Numbered from the stretch's first letter, positions 23,214-35,880 are shown. The stretch is DNA of 64,000 nt from Terebella lapidaria (GCA_949152475.1 OX424568.1:4563667-4627666), one strand, 5' to 3'. A program made the numbers and translations. The notes: generated from the letters alone by a model not told the origin.

Positions 23214-24590
23214 TTGACCTACATATAGCTTACCGGTCCATATGGGCAGATAATTTCATTTCTCTCGCGAAAAATAGTTCGTGCGAGACGTTTTTCGGTT
23301 TTGACAACGTTTATCATGGTGAGGCCTAATTCTGGCAAAGGTTTTATATAATTTTGCCATTGCCTGTCCTGACCCATATCAACTTGAATGGCTTGTATCG
23401 AGTTCCAAAGTTTATATCAAATCAGCATTTTGTAAAGAAACCCTAAAAAAATAATGCCACCAGTCTCAAGAAATATTATGTCGCATTCTTGACTGCCATT
23501 ACCAGACCAGGCTCAATTGGTGGAATGTAAGTATCAATCTATTACCGCCAATACAGTCAGATTAGGCTGGATTTAATGATGAGAAAATCAACACCAAATA
23601 CATGTAATACCAAAGTCCTTGTTGTTCACTTGAACACCGTCCACCAGACATGGAAAAAACATTGGTCCAGTGGTGGATCGTGGTGGTAACCATAATACTC
23701 TCGACATCTTGATCTTTACACAAACCAAAAGGCGATCGCGTTGATGGCATGTTTCAATACTGCTACGTACCTGTGATATTGCGGATGTCTAAGTAGATGC
23801 CTTGGACTGCTGATGTTCTGATTTGCTTCACAAGGCATGCAAAATGACATTCAAAATTGTCACGCTTGCCTTATAACCATGCGCATAATTTGTCGATTTT
23901 GAGGATAATATGGAACTATGAAGGTGCTGTGTTGTATCCGAACTAGCATGCATATCAATGCAAGTAGAAGTTACTTCTCGTTCGATGAGTTTGGTTTCTT
24001 ATGAATATATCAATAACTAATCACGGATGGTATCCATTGGAATACCAGATGTTTTATTATTCTAATAGCTCCTTCATAGTCAACCAATAGTATTTTCACG
24101 AGGAATGCAATCTGGATAACAATATGGTGATTCTTATTTTATTTAGTTTACCAAGTGCATTGATTTGCAATAAACCACAAGCTGTTGGTATTACTATCGT
24201 TCAGAAGACCGGTTGCCGACAGCTATATAAATTGGCCTCCCAAAAATTACACCTATAAATATGCTGGGGCTTTCCCTCCCCGAGTCGGCTGTTGTGTGTT
24301 CAAACAAGAAAACAGCGTACGTAGTATTATTTAGACATATTGATAAAATTATGCCTGAGTGAAATGTTTGTTTCCTCGTTCAGCTTTCGAATAAATAAAT
24401 ATTTGTGTTGATCGTTCACGTCTTGGAAAAAGCACAATGCCATTGAGAACAGCTCAAAATAGGTCTGGCACCAACGAGTTGGTATACGGTCTAGAGTTTT
24501 CAGAAAATAATTCAGTAATAGTGGTGCTCGATGCTATAAAAACATTCTGAGTTGTTCACGTGAGAGAAAAATATCATGTCAAATGTCTCG
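23214..24590. other. upstream flank, nothing firm
   Basis: A short partial R1 repeat lies at 23524-23570 (GAATGTAAGTATCAATCTAT). The rest is AT-rich without a recognised gene. Confidence 0.45.
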
Positions 24591-24599
24591 CTGTGGCCA

Positions 24600-25980
24600 C
24601 TTCCAAAAATTCGACCCACCTGCGCTGCTAGGCTTAAGTAGGTTAGGCCCTGAGAAAGAGGAAGTGCTAACTTTTCAAATGTCTGCGCTCATAACTCAGA
24701 AAAAACGCTCCGATCGATTTGAAATTTATAGGACTGAAGCGCTTAAAATTGGATTAAAAGGGTTGTCGACTATTTTTGTATTTTTTTTTGGCCAATTCCC
24801 GATCGTATGGTGTACGACTGAGGGTTCACGATTTCGGTTAATTTTTGCGATTTCAGCGATTTTTAAGTGCAAATGTCTGCGCCTAAAACTCGGAGACAAA
24901 CGGTCCTATCGATCTGAAATTTATAGTAGTGAAGCCCCATGGTAATGGCGCCGTCTCCTCCCAATTTTGTGAAAATCGAATAAAAATGGTTGCCATGGCA
25001 AACGGAAAAATTGAAAATCACAAAATTGGCTATAACCGGTTCTATTCAATATTAATTTTTCCAATTATTTATATATTTTTAATTGCCAATTCCCGATCGT
25101 ATGATGTACGACCGATGGTCTTGAAACCATAACTCCCCATTATCGCCCAAGTTCGAAAATTTGGCGATTACGATTTTACGAATTTTGGATGTTCTGAGAT
25201 TCAAGACCATGTTGTGAAGCTAACTTTCAATCCTTTTAAACCGTTTTCGTTCAAGAGAAGTGCCTTGACAATAGAAACAATATTGTGAAATTTTACGTCT
25301 CAATATGGAAGATCACAGAAAAAGTCAAGAATGAAAAATCGTAATAACTTATGTATTTTTTCTATGGCTAATCCCCCATTATTTGCTACATAACCGATTG
25401 TCGTACAACCGAAATTCCTCCTTATCACCCGAGGTCGACAAGGTAAGGGTCATTAGCTGAAATCACCGATTCGTAATGTTTGAGTCGTGGTCGAGAATAA
25501 GGTCGAAACAGAGAAATCGCAAGAATCATCACTTTTAATAATGATTATTTCTCCCATTAGTTCTGTATTTTTCTACTGCTATCTGAGCCTCGCATGGGCC
25601 GGGTTTGTATTGAAACCATATCTCGTATCAGCCGCATCATTCCTGAAATTTCAGGAACGAAGGAACGAATAACCGCCGATCAAAGCATTGTATGTTTGTG
25701 CTTCCGCACAAAAAACTTCTTGGAAATGACAAATAGTAGATATCTGAATCGAATGTGCCGCGTAAATGTATGTATTCCCTCTGTTGTGCCCTTAATGTAA
25801 CGTGCGCGAGGCCATGTGATTTACTTTTCAGTGCTATCACAGAATCCTGCGGGGGTGATACGAGCTTTTGGTTTTGCTAGAAAAACTGAGTGAGCACGAG
25901 CGTGCTGCTATCTCCCAACCATTTGATGTATGATCAATGAGCATACGACCAAAATCTCCGATTATCGCCCAGGATGAAAA
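24600..25980. repeat. diverged repeat with about 290-bp spacing
   Basis: The word CAATTCCCGATCGTATG near 24794 recurs near 25088, and a weaker form lies near 25366. ATGTCTGCGC followed by ACTC and GAAATTTATAG near 24680 recurs near 24873. These behave as diverged tandem units of roughly 280-295 bp; the right end is unclear. Confidence 0.5.
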
Positions 25981-26972
25981 TGTAAAGGTCTTCAACTTTA
26001 ATTTTAGTAACTAAATCGGAAGGGGCGAGTGTCTGCAATCTTTGATTATCTCGTTCATTGTGTAAATTGTGAGGCAGGTCCCTCTGAGGAGATTGCACAA
26101 AATATACACATGTAATGACCACGAGGGTGTATTCTCCGAACACCACCACATTTCCCTGCGAGGCATCCATCTATCCCACGGGTTAATGTAACAATTTCAT
26201 ATAGGGGTTTATGTCATAGAAAAATAACACATCTGAGCGTATACATGCATGTTCAAATTCTGATCACATATGATGCAATTTATACTACACTTCCAATCTC
26301 AACGTGACTGTTGCTCATGGTTGCTCACAATTGGTCCTTGACAATATCACTTACTTGGTCACTGAAAAAGCGTACCAAAACATTGACTAATCAATCAGTC
26401 ACTAGGCATATTTATATTCGGATGATCAGATAAAGATATACTCCGTCACCAGAAATTTTCGCCTCTTATGCTTGTTATATTTGTAGTAATACGTGATACA
26501 TCTACATACTTCATATTGGTCTAAAGTCTGAAGTGGGTCGTGTTTTGTTATTTATTTTTGCGGAGAGTAGTGCTCTTCATAAGTTTTTTAATCTTCTCAG
26601 ATAAACTGCTTCATACTTGGAATGAGTCCAAAGCCGCAAAAGGAAGGTTGGGCTTTGTTATTCCTGGTGTAGAGAGCAGTGTTTCCTACTTCCTCTGTGC
26701 AGTGTTGACCTATTCAGTTGGGCCTGTGCCTCGATCTTGAAGTGCCTGAGATAGAAGTGCCTGAGCGTTCTTCAAACACTATATGTATAAGGCTAAGGTC
26801 GTCTTCTTACATGTCAAGTCGAGGCGAAAATGTTTTCCGATCGGATGTGGTTCACTTAACCGAGGTGCTTTGAGCTGATCTTCGAACCGACTGCGAAAGA
26901 AATATGTTTACCGAGACTGATGCTCTGAAACATATCACGAATGTCGTCATGATCTGGTTGATAGTATGTCAA
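25981..26972. other. intergenic, nothing recognised
   Basis: No gene, repeat or splice-consistent exon was seen. Confidence 0.4.
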
Positions 26973-27399
26973 TTAACGTAGTCCGCTACAAACATGGAGG
27001 TAACGGAGAGTCAAAACTTAAAAGTCATTTCTTGAGTTTATTATCTCTTCAAAATGACATTATTTTATAGAGTGAATGATCAGCATCCTAATACTGAAAA
27101 TAAAATAGGGGGTCACCGTGCTCGTTTTTTCTACATATTCGATCAAAATCACACATATTTACCTAAACTGACATAAATTCTGGCATTTTTGCACATTTTT
27201 TCGTCCATAATCACATCTTGCATCGTGTTTTCCATGAGAACGGTTACGGTGACCCCCTATTTTCATTTCAGTTTTAGGATGCTGAACAGTTACTCTATAA
27301 CATATATCATTTTGAAGCTCTAGATTATGTTGACACAGTTATTTTCTTTAAATAACCCTTTGACCCCCTCCCCTCACTGTTTGGAGCGGACTACCTTAA
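26973..27399. mobile_element. TTAA-flanked palindromic MITE, copy 1
   Basis: TTAA duplications lie at 26973-26976 and 27396-27399. Terminal inverted repeats read CGTAGTCCGCTACAAACA and, from the other end, GGTAGTCCGCTCCAAACA. The inner part is also inverted: CATCCTAATACTGAAAATAA then GGGGGTCACCG faces CGGTGACCCCC then TTTTAGGATG. A second copy lies at 51193-51585. TTAA targets suggest piggyBac-type mobilisation, but the end bases are not the classical CCC. Confidence 0.75.
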
Positions 27400-29230
27400 T
27401 CCTTGACATAAGCAGCAAACACTTTCGAATAATATCCGATTTTACCATCTAATAATGTTAGTCGCCGCATCGTGTTAGTGTTTTGAGCATGCCAATAAAT
27501 TTAGCTCAAGGGCCGAGATAGGTTACCGGACAAATATAGTGTTAACACGAATAAAAGTCCAAAATTTATTTTCCTGCAAAAAATAGTTATTTTGCTCTTA
27601 TAAGATCGTCGAAAAAAAAAAGTACATATGAACCTACACTCTAATTATTGCTTTGTCAGAAAATACCAGTTCATACGTTTCCAGAATCGAGACATGAACT
27701 TGAGATTTACCACTTAAAGTCTATTGGGATCAAGTTTAAGGTCACCCTTAGAAGCGCCATATATGAATTCCTAAGCTCATACTATAATACAAACATTTAA
27801 ACTGTGTCTGCGTGCATTTTGTCTGTAGAGGCCCATCCACACATTTTATGTCAGATGTGACATAGAAGTATCGCTTTCGAGGACGTCTCAGTTCAAATTC
27901 AAGGTCACGCTAAGACTGTGCAAAAGTTCATCAAGCAAGAAAAAATGGAGACCCAGGATGACGGTATCCAATTGGACACTGGATTGGACATTCCTCGTGA
28001 TTCATTAATGAAACACTTATTGCCAGGGCGACAATTTCAATTCTATGGTATCCCATATATTAAGGGAATAAACATATTGAAAGTACAGGTTGACCATATG
28101 TTCAATTCAGCAAACTGGTTGTAAAGCTCAGTGAAAACCACAACAAGTTCATTATTTTTCTGTATGTGTCAAGAGAGGAGGTACGACAGGCTGGGTTAAT
28201 CCCAGTGAAAACCACAACAATGAAACCCAGTGAAAACCACATCTTTTCATTATTTTCTTAGAGTATCAATAGAGGAAATACGGTAGACTGAGGTAAAGAC
28301 ATGTTGAACCCAGCTAAATAATCTCCTCGTTCGATATTTTCATTCAGTGTACAGGAAGACTTCGTGTTTGCATGGTGGTGGTTTTTTTCCGACATATCAA
28401 ACAGGATAATATTAATAAAGTGGAACATATAATAGACATTAAGATGTATTGACATCCCACATTGATATTTCAAGTTCCATAGTTTGCATGCAGATTTTGG
28501 TCATTTAGATGACGCACCTAATGCAAGACAACTACCTCTATTTATATGTACTTATTTCTTTTATTTGTATATAATATTTTGTATTGCTGCTTCTGGTCGA
28601 ATTTTGCACCTTGTTAAAAATAATCAAATCAAAATTCAAACCAAAAAGTTGGCAATCTACTTGTTAGCAATCTACTCTTTCTTTTCATGAAAAGTTTCCA
28701 TAATAGTATCATGAATAACTTTGTTTCGTTCAATCAGTTAATTGAAAATCTTTTGCGATAAGTTGTAGATCTTTACATGGATAATGAACAGAACAATTGA
28801 GAAAGTCTTCTCTTTAACAATATGTAAAGTCGCCATGTCTATCCGATTTGATCGGATTGTCAGTTATGATGTCATTCAAGCTGATCTCAAAATGTCTGAA
28901 ACCATTTTCGGACGCGACTGATAGATCATGATCCATGTTTTAACTATATATTCACCTTATTCACTCGTAGAGAATTTCTACAACTGAATTCACAATTTGA
29001 CAATGAAATATCGCACCACTTATTATCGATGCGTAGATATACAAACATGTCTAGAATCACATGAGCATAATGTTTTTTTCCCACAACCCACGTCATCTGA
29101 ATACATGTATGTCGATATTATCATAATGACAAACCCTAAAAAACATCATCAAATTGTATACCCTCAAGTTGCCCCATTGAAAGTATATGGTTTTATGAAT
29201 TCACGCTCTGGTGGGTCTGGCGTAATCTTC
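27400..29230. other. intergenic, nothing recognised
   Basis: A phrase CCCAGTGAAAACCACA recurs three times at 28130-28245. No gene was recognised. Confidence 0.4.
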
Positions 29231-29480
29231 AGGTTACCGGACCTATGTCCTGATAGCCCATTGACATGGTGTTGCGTACTTCGTCAGCATTCATCCGTCG
29301 TCATTCACATTTTATCTTTGAAGTTTACAGTCGAATCGTAGTACTGAAATTCCGAACAACAATATACAAAACTATTTTAACAGGAAGGTATTTTCTGTTA
29401 TTTTCTCCATGTTTTCGTTTTCTGTTTCGACAAATGGCGGCCGTTTTTGTAAGTCTTTTTTTATACATCTTTGCATACAA
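29231..29480 (+). mobile_element. Helentron-like element, 5' fragment (copy 1)
   Basis: Starts AGGTTACCGGACC and shares the leader (ATTGACATGG, ATCTTTGAAGTTTAC, AATGGCGGCCGTTTT) with the full copy at 42221-44745. It is diverged and lacks the internal tandem array and the 3' end. Confidence 0.65.
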
Positions 29481-30322
29481 TCCCAGCACACACGTTGAGG
29501 GCTGATCGCTATTTGTATTCAAATCATTTGCAAAATATTGGGTGTTTATACGCGATCGCAATTGCAGTATGAATATTTTTTTAAAACATATTTGAAATTG
29601 GGGATATATTTGTATATATTTGAATTCCAAAATGGCTGAACAGTGAAAGTCACGTTCGTGAGGCTCTCCTCAATTCTTCTCTCATGTGCATTATTTACGC
29701 ATTACTGGACAAACATTTCGGAATATTTATGCAGGTGATTGGCCATGGATTAATATCGTGATTACTTCATGTGGATACCATATCAGAATCAGCCCTAATA
29801 GATGAAGGATATTTCAAGTTTTTGCTATTGATTTGACCAGCCATTGGTGCTTTCCGGTAGAGTACAAAAGCTTAGTCCTTTTCAGAGGAATGATCGCTTT
29901 CCAGAGCACAGTATCGTGTAGATGAATGTGACGATTGTATGCAGAGAATGTGTGCATGAAAGGTTTCTTCCATTACTTTTTACCCAGTGGGCAGGCACCG
30001 ATAAGGTTTCCACACACTGTGTGGATCACGCAATCACCTACTTCCCTAATCTGCTCATGTGAGCGATGAAATATTGAGCTACATGTCGGACTGGGCATGG
30101 AACGGAAACGTGAAAATCATAACTTGAATTTTATAATGCACAATCAAACAGGGGAAAAAGCATTACGCGTGAATAATACATTTGCAAATTTAATACGGTC
30201 ACCTGAGAACAAACTGTGATTCACTGTCTGCCCTTGATGACGCCAAAAAGGCTTTGTATATAAATGTTTTGGTCGGGCTTCGGTCCTATTCGGATGATAT
30301 GGCGCCCCGTTTTTTTCTACAT
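29481..30322. other. intergenic, nothing recognised
   Basis: No gene or repeat was recognised. Confidence 0.4.
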
Positions 30323-30455
30323 CTGATGACGCCAGTGTGTCTTAAGATGAACTATTTGGTCGGGCTTTGTTTCTATTGCAAAATGTTGTATTTTACGTTT
30401 GTTATTGGTACCATCAAAATCTACTGTATTTGTGGTAATAGCTCGATACTTACAT
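30323..30455 (-). repeat. interspersed repeat R1, copy c
   Basis: Reversed copy of the R1 family. On the minus strand it reads ATACAGTAGATTTTGATGGT and AAAGCCCGACCAAATAG, and it ends with GACACACTGGCGTCATC. It forms an inverted pair with the copy at 30848. Confidence 0.7.
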
Positions 30456-30459
30456 ACTA

Positions 30460-30610
30460 TGTCATATGTATGAGATAATAAGTCATACGTATGATATACT
30501 AACACATGTGTATGACATACAAAGTCATACGTATGAAATACTTATCACATACGTATGAGATACTAACTCATACGTATGAAATACTTATCTCATACGTAGG
30601 AGATACTAAC
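30460..30610. repeat. 21-bp tandem array of palindrome CATACGTATG
   Basis: Seven units at about 30463, 30484, 30505, 30526, 30548, 30569 and 30591 carry the palindrome CATACGTATG or a close form (CATATGTATG, CATGTGTATG). They are separated by AGATACTAACT or AAATACTTATC. The period is 21-22 bp, about two DNA turns. Confidence 0.85.
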
Positions 30611-30717
30611 TCAGATGTAGTAGGAGATACTAAAATTTCCTACCCGACACCGCCGGTTCACCTTCTCGCTTCTTTCATGCTCTCCATGACAATTTCACAT
30701 ATCTATCTACTTATAAA

Positions 30718-30754
30718 GCGGCCGCCAGATAATTATGTGGCGGCCGCCAGATAA
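30718..30754. repeat. short direct repeat CGGCCGCCAGATAA
   Basis: Two copies 23 bp apart (30719 and 30741) lie between the palindrome array and R1 copy d. They are GC-rich in an AT-rich setting. Confidence 0.7.
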
Positions 30755-30847
30755 ATATATTTTCACACCTTTCATTATCTGGCCTCTACGGGCTTCCGTA
30801 ATAACTCACCTAATGCAGGGTGAAAAAACATGACATTCTACTGCAAT

Positions 30848-31050
30848 GAATGTAAGTATCAATCTATAACCACCAATACAGCCAAATTTTGATGATTCCA
30901 ATAACAAACGTAAAATACAACATTTCACAATAGAAACAAAGCCCGATCAAATACTTTATCAAAAGACACACTGGCGTCATCAGGGGCAGACAGTGTGGTA
31001 AATGTAGTTGTTTCTACTGTACACCTGATGGAATTAATATACAACTGCCC
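30848..31050 (+). repeat. interspersed repeat R1, copy d (fullest)
   Basis: Starts GAATGTAAGTATCAATCTAT and runs through AATACAGCCAAATTTTGATG, AATAACAAACGTAAAATACA, ACAAAGCCCGATCAAATAC, CATCAGGGGCAGACAGTGTG and GAATTAATATACAAC. At about 203 bp it is the longest copy in the window. Confidence 0.75.
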
Positions 31051-31465
31051 AACAACCTATGAAAATAATTTACAAATCCGAAACAACCCCACGGAATAGA
31101 TATATGACAAGTACATAAGTACCTAATCACAAGCCAGAAGGATAGATAGATAGACAGAGGTTTATTTGAGTCTCACCTCTGTACAGCATAACATAGTAAA
31201 CAATGTAGTGATAAACAGGTGTACCAAGCCACTCTATCAACAAGAGGGCTGAGAGACTAAATTTGACGTACATGTATAAGTAAAAACCTGTCTGCGTTCA
31301 AGCATACAATTAAGGGCTCTGGCAACATATAAGTAGTTTCTGGTTCACTTAGTATATACACAAACAACTGTTGGTCGGACATATTACATATATTTGGGTT
31401 TAATATTGTACATTATGAAATAATTCACCTCTTAAATCATCATACAGTGTGCAATTCAATAAAAC
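31051..31465. other. intergenic, possible LINE tail
   Basis: A GATAGATAGATAGACAGAGG run at 31142 followed by TTTATTTGAGTCTCACCTCT resembles the reversed 3' end of a LINE. No coding part adjoins it. Confidence 0.35.
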
Positions 31466-33225
31466 ATGGATGAATGATTGAATGAATGTTTATTTTCTGT
31501 AATATGTACAATACAAGTACGCCTATAAATTAGTAACACATGCACTAAAAGTATACAGGTATCACTTAATTAAACAGAAGAAAATGCTCAACTTAATGCA
31601 AAGGTAAATCTCAAGAAACTTTACGCGTGCATAAACATAACCATAAAGTACACAACACAAAGACACAAAGTGAAGTCTATAGACTGCAGGGCTTCGTGAA
31701 ATATAATAACCAGGTCTTAAGATATTTGAAGTGAAGCTACTTTGTGACTTTACATGTAGGGAAATTAAATTAAGGAAAGAATTCAATTTAAGAACAGAAA
31801 GCTTAAAGCTAAAGAATTTAGTTGAAGAACAGAAAAAAATCCAAGTATAATATTTTTACTCGGAATGACTCAAAGGAGACATTGGCTTATTTTCGGAAAG
31901 TGTTTTTTTTTAAAAATGTAATGAAGTTTTCAAACAGTTGTTGGGAAATGGGCTGTCAAAGTCCGAAATTGAGCGTCTTTGGAAGAAACAAATTGACCCC
32001 CATTTGGGACAGAATCAAAAATTGAAAACAACAATTCATTTTTGATTTTCAGTATTTCAGTATATAGATGATGAACGGAAACACCACGGCAATATGTGAT
32101 TGGTTCGAAGTTCCGGTAACACAAAACATGCGAGTAGACTACCAGTGTAGTCGAGTGTACACGTCCAAGCACCCAGGCCCCAAGACAGACGAACCGACGC
32201 GCAACACACGGACCCAAAGCCGCCCCCACCACAGGAGTGACTCGTAACCAGCAACGATCTGGGATCTGTACCTTTTAGAAAATGATGCAATGGATACCAA
32301 TCGTTCATTATGTTGATACAGTGTTGCCGAGATGCCATTCCACATTTTTGGACCCATATTCATGATACCCTGTGTAGCCGTCAGTGTTCTGGGTTTGGAA
32401 ACTAAGTTTATAATTTGTGCTCTGTCTGGTGGTGTGTGTGTGGTAGTCCTGTGTCAACTGAAGAATATGCGAGATCGACTGAGGTAATAATCCTCGTATA
32501 AATTTATAGATATATTTGCATACTTGAAGCCAATATATGTCTTCAAATTTTGGCAAATTCGTTGTTTTTAATAACGGTGCGGTATGCGCATTGTAATTTG
32601 CGCCATGAACTATTCTAACTATCTTTTTGTGCATTATATCAATTTGGGAAAATGAATCTTCGACGCTGCCCCCCAGAGAGTAATTCCGTAGGTATTACTG
32701 GTATGTATAAACAAGGGAATAATATAATGTTGTGAGATGCTTTCGGTTAACGCAATGTTTTGCTTTGTTAATTGCGAAATATGCTTTGGACATTTTTTTT
32801 CTTTACCGTCTGTATATGTTCATCCCATTTCAATTTGTCATCAATATATATACCCAAAAATTTTGCACACGTCGTTTTTGACAATGATGTATTGGCTAAT
32901 GTCAATGCGTATGAATCAGTGTCCCAGTTTTGATTCGAAAAGAGCATATAATTGGTTTCCAGTGCATTCAGTGAGAACTTATTAGCGCGAAACCAAATCT
33001 ATCTGTTAAAGAAGAAAGATCTTCATTCATTAAATTGTACAGATGTCTTTGGTTATCGGAAGACAAATATAAGGTAGTGTCATCAGCAAATAGTATAGAT
33101 TTGGTGTGTTTAAGACATGATGGAAGGTCATTTGTGTAGATAATAAATAACAACGGTCCGAGTACGGAACCTTGTGGCACACCACATGAAACTGAGCGGT
33201 CATTTGAATTATGACTATTATTGCA
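31466..33225 (-). mobile_element. 5'-truncated LINE (L2/CR1/jockey group)
   Basis: The minus strand encodes the C-terminal half of a non-LTR reverse transcriptase: [19 protein letters not shown] and [13 protein letters not shown] at 33180-32970, then KKIVRIVHGANYNAHTAPLL and VCKYIYKFIRGLLP at about 32634-32310. A non-coding tail reaches the CATTCATTCAATCATTCATC repeat near 31470. It is interrupted by stops and frame changes. The 5' end stops abruptly at about 33225, inside another LINE. Confidence 0.75.
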
Positions 33226-33850
33226 TTACATGCATTTCATCCTCGACACCATTATTACATATTTGACATATTCGTTTATTGGCTGTTAATTTGACACGTT
33301 CGTACCTGTCCGTTACGATACGTAAGGGGGGCCACACCACATCTAAACCTAGCCAAGGCAGATCTTTGACCTATAGACAAATTGCATTTTGAATATTGTT
33401 CAGTTTGTAAACTTGTTTTAAATAATATATACGTTCTTAAATTGTTCCCCCTTCTCCGTGACTCGCTGTGTTCCTGTTCAGTTCCCTTCGCCATAGTTCA
33501 AAATTTATATCACGTAGTTTAGAGTCCAACTCTGCAATACAATCACGCACATATATAAAACTATCACTTGAGCTCAGGTGTGACAGGCCTCACTCATCTA
33601 AGTGGTTTTTGTTTTACATAAAAACCCAATTCTTTTTGTCAGTAGTTGCAACTTCCGAAGCGTATACAAATATTCGTGTACATAATCTACCTTCGGGCAT
33701 GTTCATGAGACGACACCATTTTCGCGCAACGTTCAGCCATATCTCATGTGAAAAAGGTTTCCATCCCATCTCTGTACATATTATCACCTATTCAAACAAA
33801 GGCCAAGATGTGAGCAGCTTCACATCAAGCTACCGTTACGCACGTCCCAT
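33226..33850 (-). mobile_element. fragment of a second LINE, C-terminal region
   Basis: Minus-strand translations give EIWLNVARKWCRLMNMPEGR, VRDCIAELDSKLRDINFELW, SIGQRSALARFRCGVAPL and NKRICQICNNGVEDEMH. The last two match the C-terminal zinc-knuckle end of non-LTR elements (RSALARFRCG, CxxCxx...EDExHxx). Frames change several times. The LINE at 31466-33225 begins where this one stops, so it probably inserted here. Confidence 0.65.
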
Positions 33851-34672
33851 TCCTTCACAATTAGTTGACACAACACATGTTAATTTTTTTTTTAGAAATC
33901 ATGAAACGCTACCGCACGATATGACGATGGGTGATAGAAGAAAAAAACACGACATGTAATATCTTCATTTCGAACCTTTGTCAGAACATTATGACATGAT
34001 ACTTCAGTATGTGAACATCGGGAGACAGGTAACGAGTTCACAAGTAACTCGTCAACATAACATCGGCACAAAACTCAAGACGTCGCCGCCGCGGTATCTG
34101 GCCACTGCAACCTGTATATTATTTGGTTGATTGAAGATGAACCTGTCGACGTTCACACAGAAAACATAAGATATATGCCTTCGCGCTCAGATAGAAATAT
34201 GGTCATTGACATAGCTCTGAATTTATATTTGATAGCCATTACACGTCATTGTTTTCTCGTTTCAGTAGTGTTTTAGATGGACCTGCATGCCCAGCTTTCA
34301 ATCCCTAGTCTTTGGACTCTCTCTATATATATATTGCATTTGGCATAAAAATGTCGCACTGTTGGTAAAAACATACATGTGTATTTATTCTTCTTTTCAT
34401 GTGTTGACATTGAAATTGATTTGGGTGCGTCCAGACCCATTCATCTGCTTCAGTGTCTGACTGCATTCAAGTAGAATAAAAGGTTTCTCTTCAGACGCGT
34501 CACGGCAATCATATAACTCGGTCAGCATCAGAAATTGATGTCAGCGTGGGTAAGGTTTCTCTAATTGGATGTTCTGATAATCGGCTCCCTGAAAACATGT
34601 GATAGCTTGGCTTTGTCAGTGTGTTTTAATTGTTGGGTTATCCTTGACATTTCCAGCTTCTTATGAAATATA
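33851..34672. other. intergenic, nothing recognised
   Basis: No supported gene or repeat. Confidence 0.4.
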
Positions 34673-34762
34673 AATCTCCTTTGAATTTTGCAGTCATCAG
34701 TTACAATCAGTAAGTATAATCTCCTTTGAATTTTGCAGTCATCAGTTACAATCAGTAAGTAC
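34673..34762. repeat. tandem duplication, 45-bp unit
   Basis: Two nearly identical units start AATCTCCTTTGAATTTTGCA and end CAATCAGTAAGTA. Confidence 0.85.
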
Positions 34763-34835
34763 AAATGCTGATACACTTATCAGTTTTAGTACAAACAGCG
34801 AAAGTCGGGCTAGGATTCGTTTACCGGCCGTTACT

Positions 34836-34975
34836 ATGAATGTAAGTATCAATCTATTACCACTAATACAGCCAAAGTTTGATGATTCCAATAACAAACA
34901 TAAAATACAACATTTTGCAATAGAAACAAAGCCCGACCAATTACTTTATCAAAGGACACAGTGTGTATTTTTCTA
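34836..34975 (+). repeat. interspersed repeat R1, copy e
   Basis: GAATGTAAGTATCAATCTAT, AATACAGCCAAAGTTTGATG and ACAAAGCCCGACCAATTAC match copy d closely. The copy ends at AGGACACAGTG. Confidence 0.75.
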
Positions 34976-35505
34976 ATCAATCACGTTTCCTGGGATTTCA
35001 CAAAAATCAACGAAAATATTCGCATGTAATTGCACACGATATGAAATGCAATGAATCAGCACAGTGGCCTTCTTGTATTTTAGGTCAAAGATTTTTGTAA
35101 CACGAGACGCCATTTTGAAAGTAGCCATGATATTCAAATCTGTGACTGGAACATCCTTTCCGACACGAGTAGACAGCCACCTCCTTCTTAGTAATCGATT
35201 ACAAGCCGCTGTAGACCGCGTCTATTCATAGCAAATGTTTCTGTCATTCCAATGTCATGTTTTAATCCAAAATGAATAAATGTAATAAATTTTGGCAATT
35301 ATAATTATTTCTTTGCCAATGGTGACCTCGACAAACAAAATTCATGGTTTTTTGCCATTCCTCTACCAAATACCGCAAACTCATCATAGAGTAGCCGTAT
35401 GTGTAATTGTTCTATCCAGTGTGAACACTCTGTCATGTATGAAAATGTATGTAAAATCGGTTGCTTACTTGCTATCCGAAACCATTTGTATTTTACTTAT
35501 CGATA
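34976..35505. other. intergenic, nothing recognised
   Basis: No supported gene or repeat. Confidence 0.4.
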
Positions 35506-35634
35506 TCCATTCATCGACATACATTCATTAACATCCATTCATTAACATCCATTGATCGACATCCATTCATCAACGTCCATTCATCGACATCCGTTCATCG
35601 ACATCCGTTCATCACCATCCGTTCATCGACATTC
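35506..35634. repeat. 16-bp minisatellite
   Basis: About eight units of CATCCATTCATCGACA and variants (CATTAA, GATCGA, CCGTTC). The frame through it gives a His/Ser/Ile-rich peptide, which is an accident of the repeat. Confidence 0.8.
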
Positions 35635-35784
35635 TTTTCGAACAGTAACGCGACATTGCTGTGTCCACGAGAGCAGTCAATTGTGTACGGTTACGTACAT
35701 TCTACCGAAAACTATATATTTTCAATATTATGTATGGTGAATGTAATGTAAGTGATCTGAATGTCCATTTCGGGCTGTTGTATC

Positions 35785-35880
35785 CGTGCAAGTATCAAGC
35801 TACTACTATCAATATAAAGATTCGGATATCAATACCAACAGCAAACGTAGAATACAACATCTTCGAACAAAGCCAAAATT
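35785..35880 (+). repeat. weak R1-like repeat, copy f
   Basis: GCAAGTATCAAGCTACTACT, CAGCAAACGTAGAATACAAC and AACAAAGCC follow the order of R1 but are strongly diverged. Confidence 0.4.

Noticed and set aside
30460-30610. Possible CRISPR array
   Set aside because: The period is only 21 bp and the spacers are near-identical; this is a eukaryotic tandem repeat.
33468-33959. 163-codon plus-strand open frame
   Set aside because: It is antisense to minus-strand LINE coding sequence and has no domain of its own.
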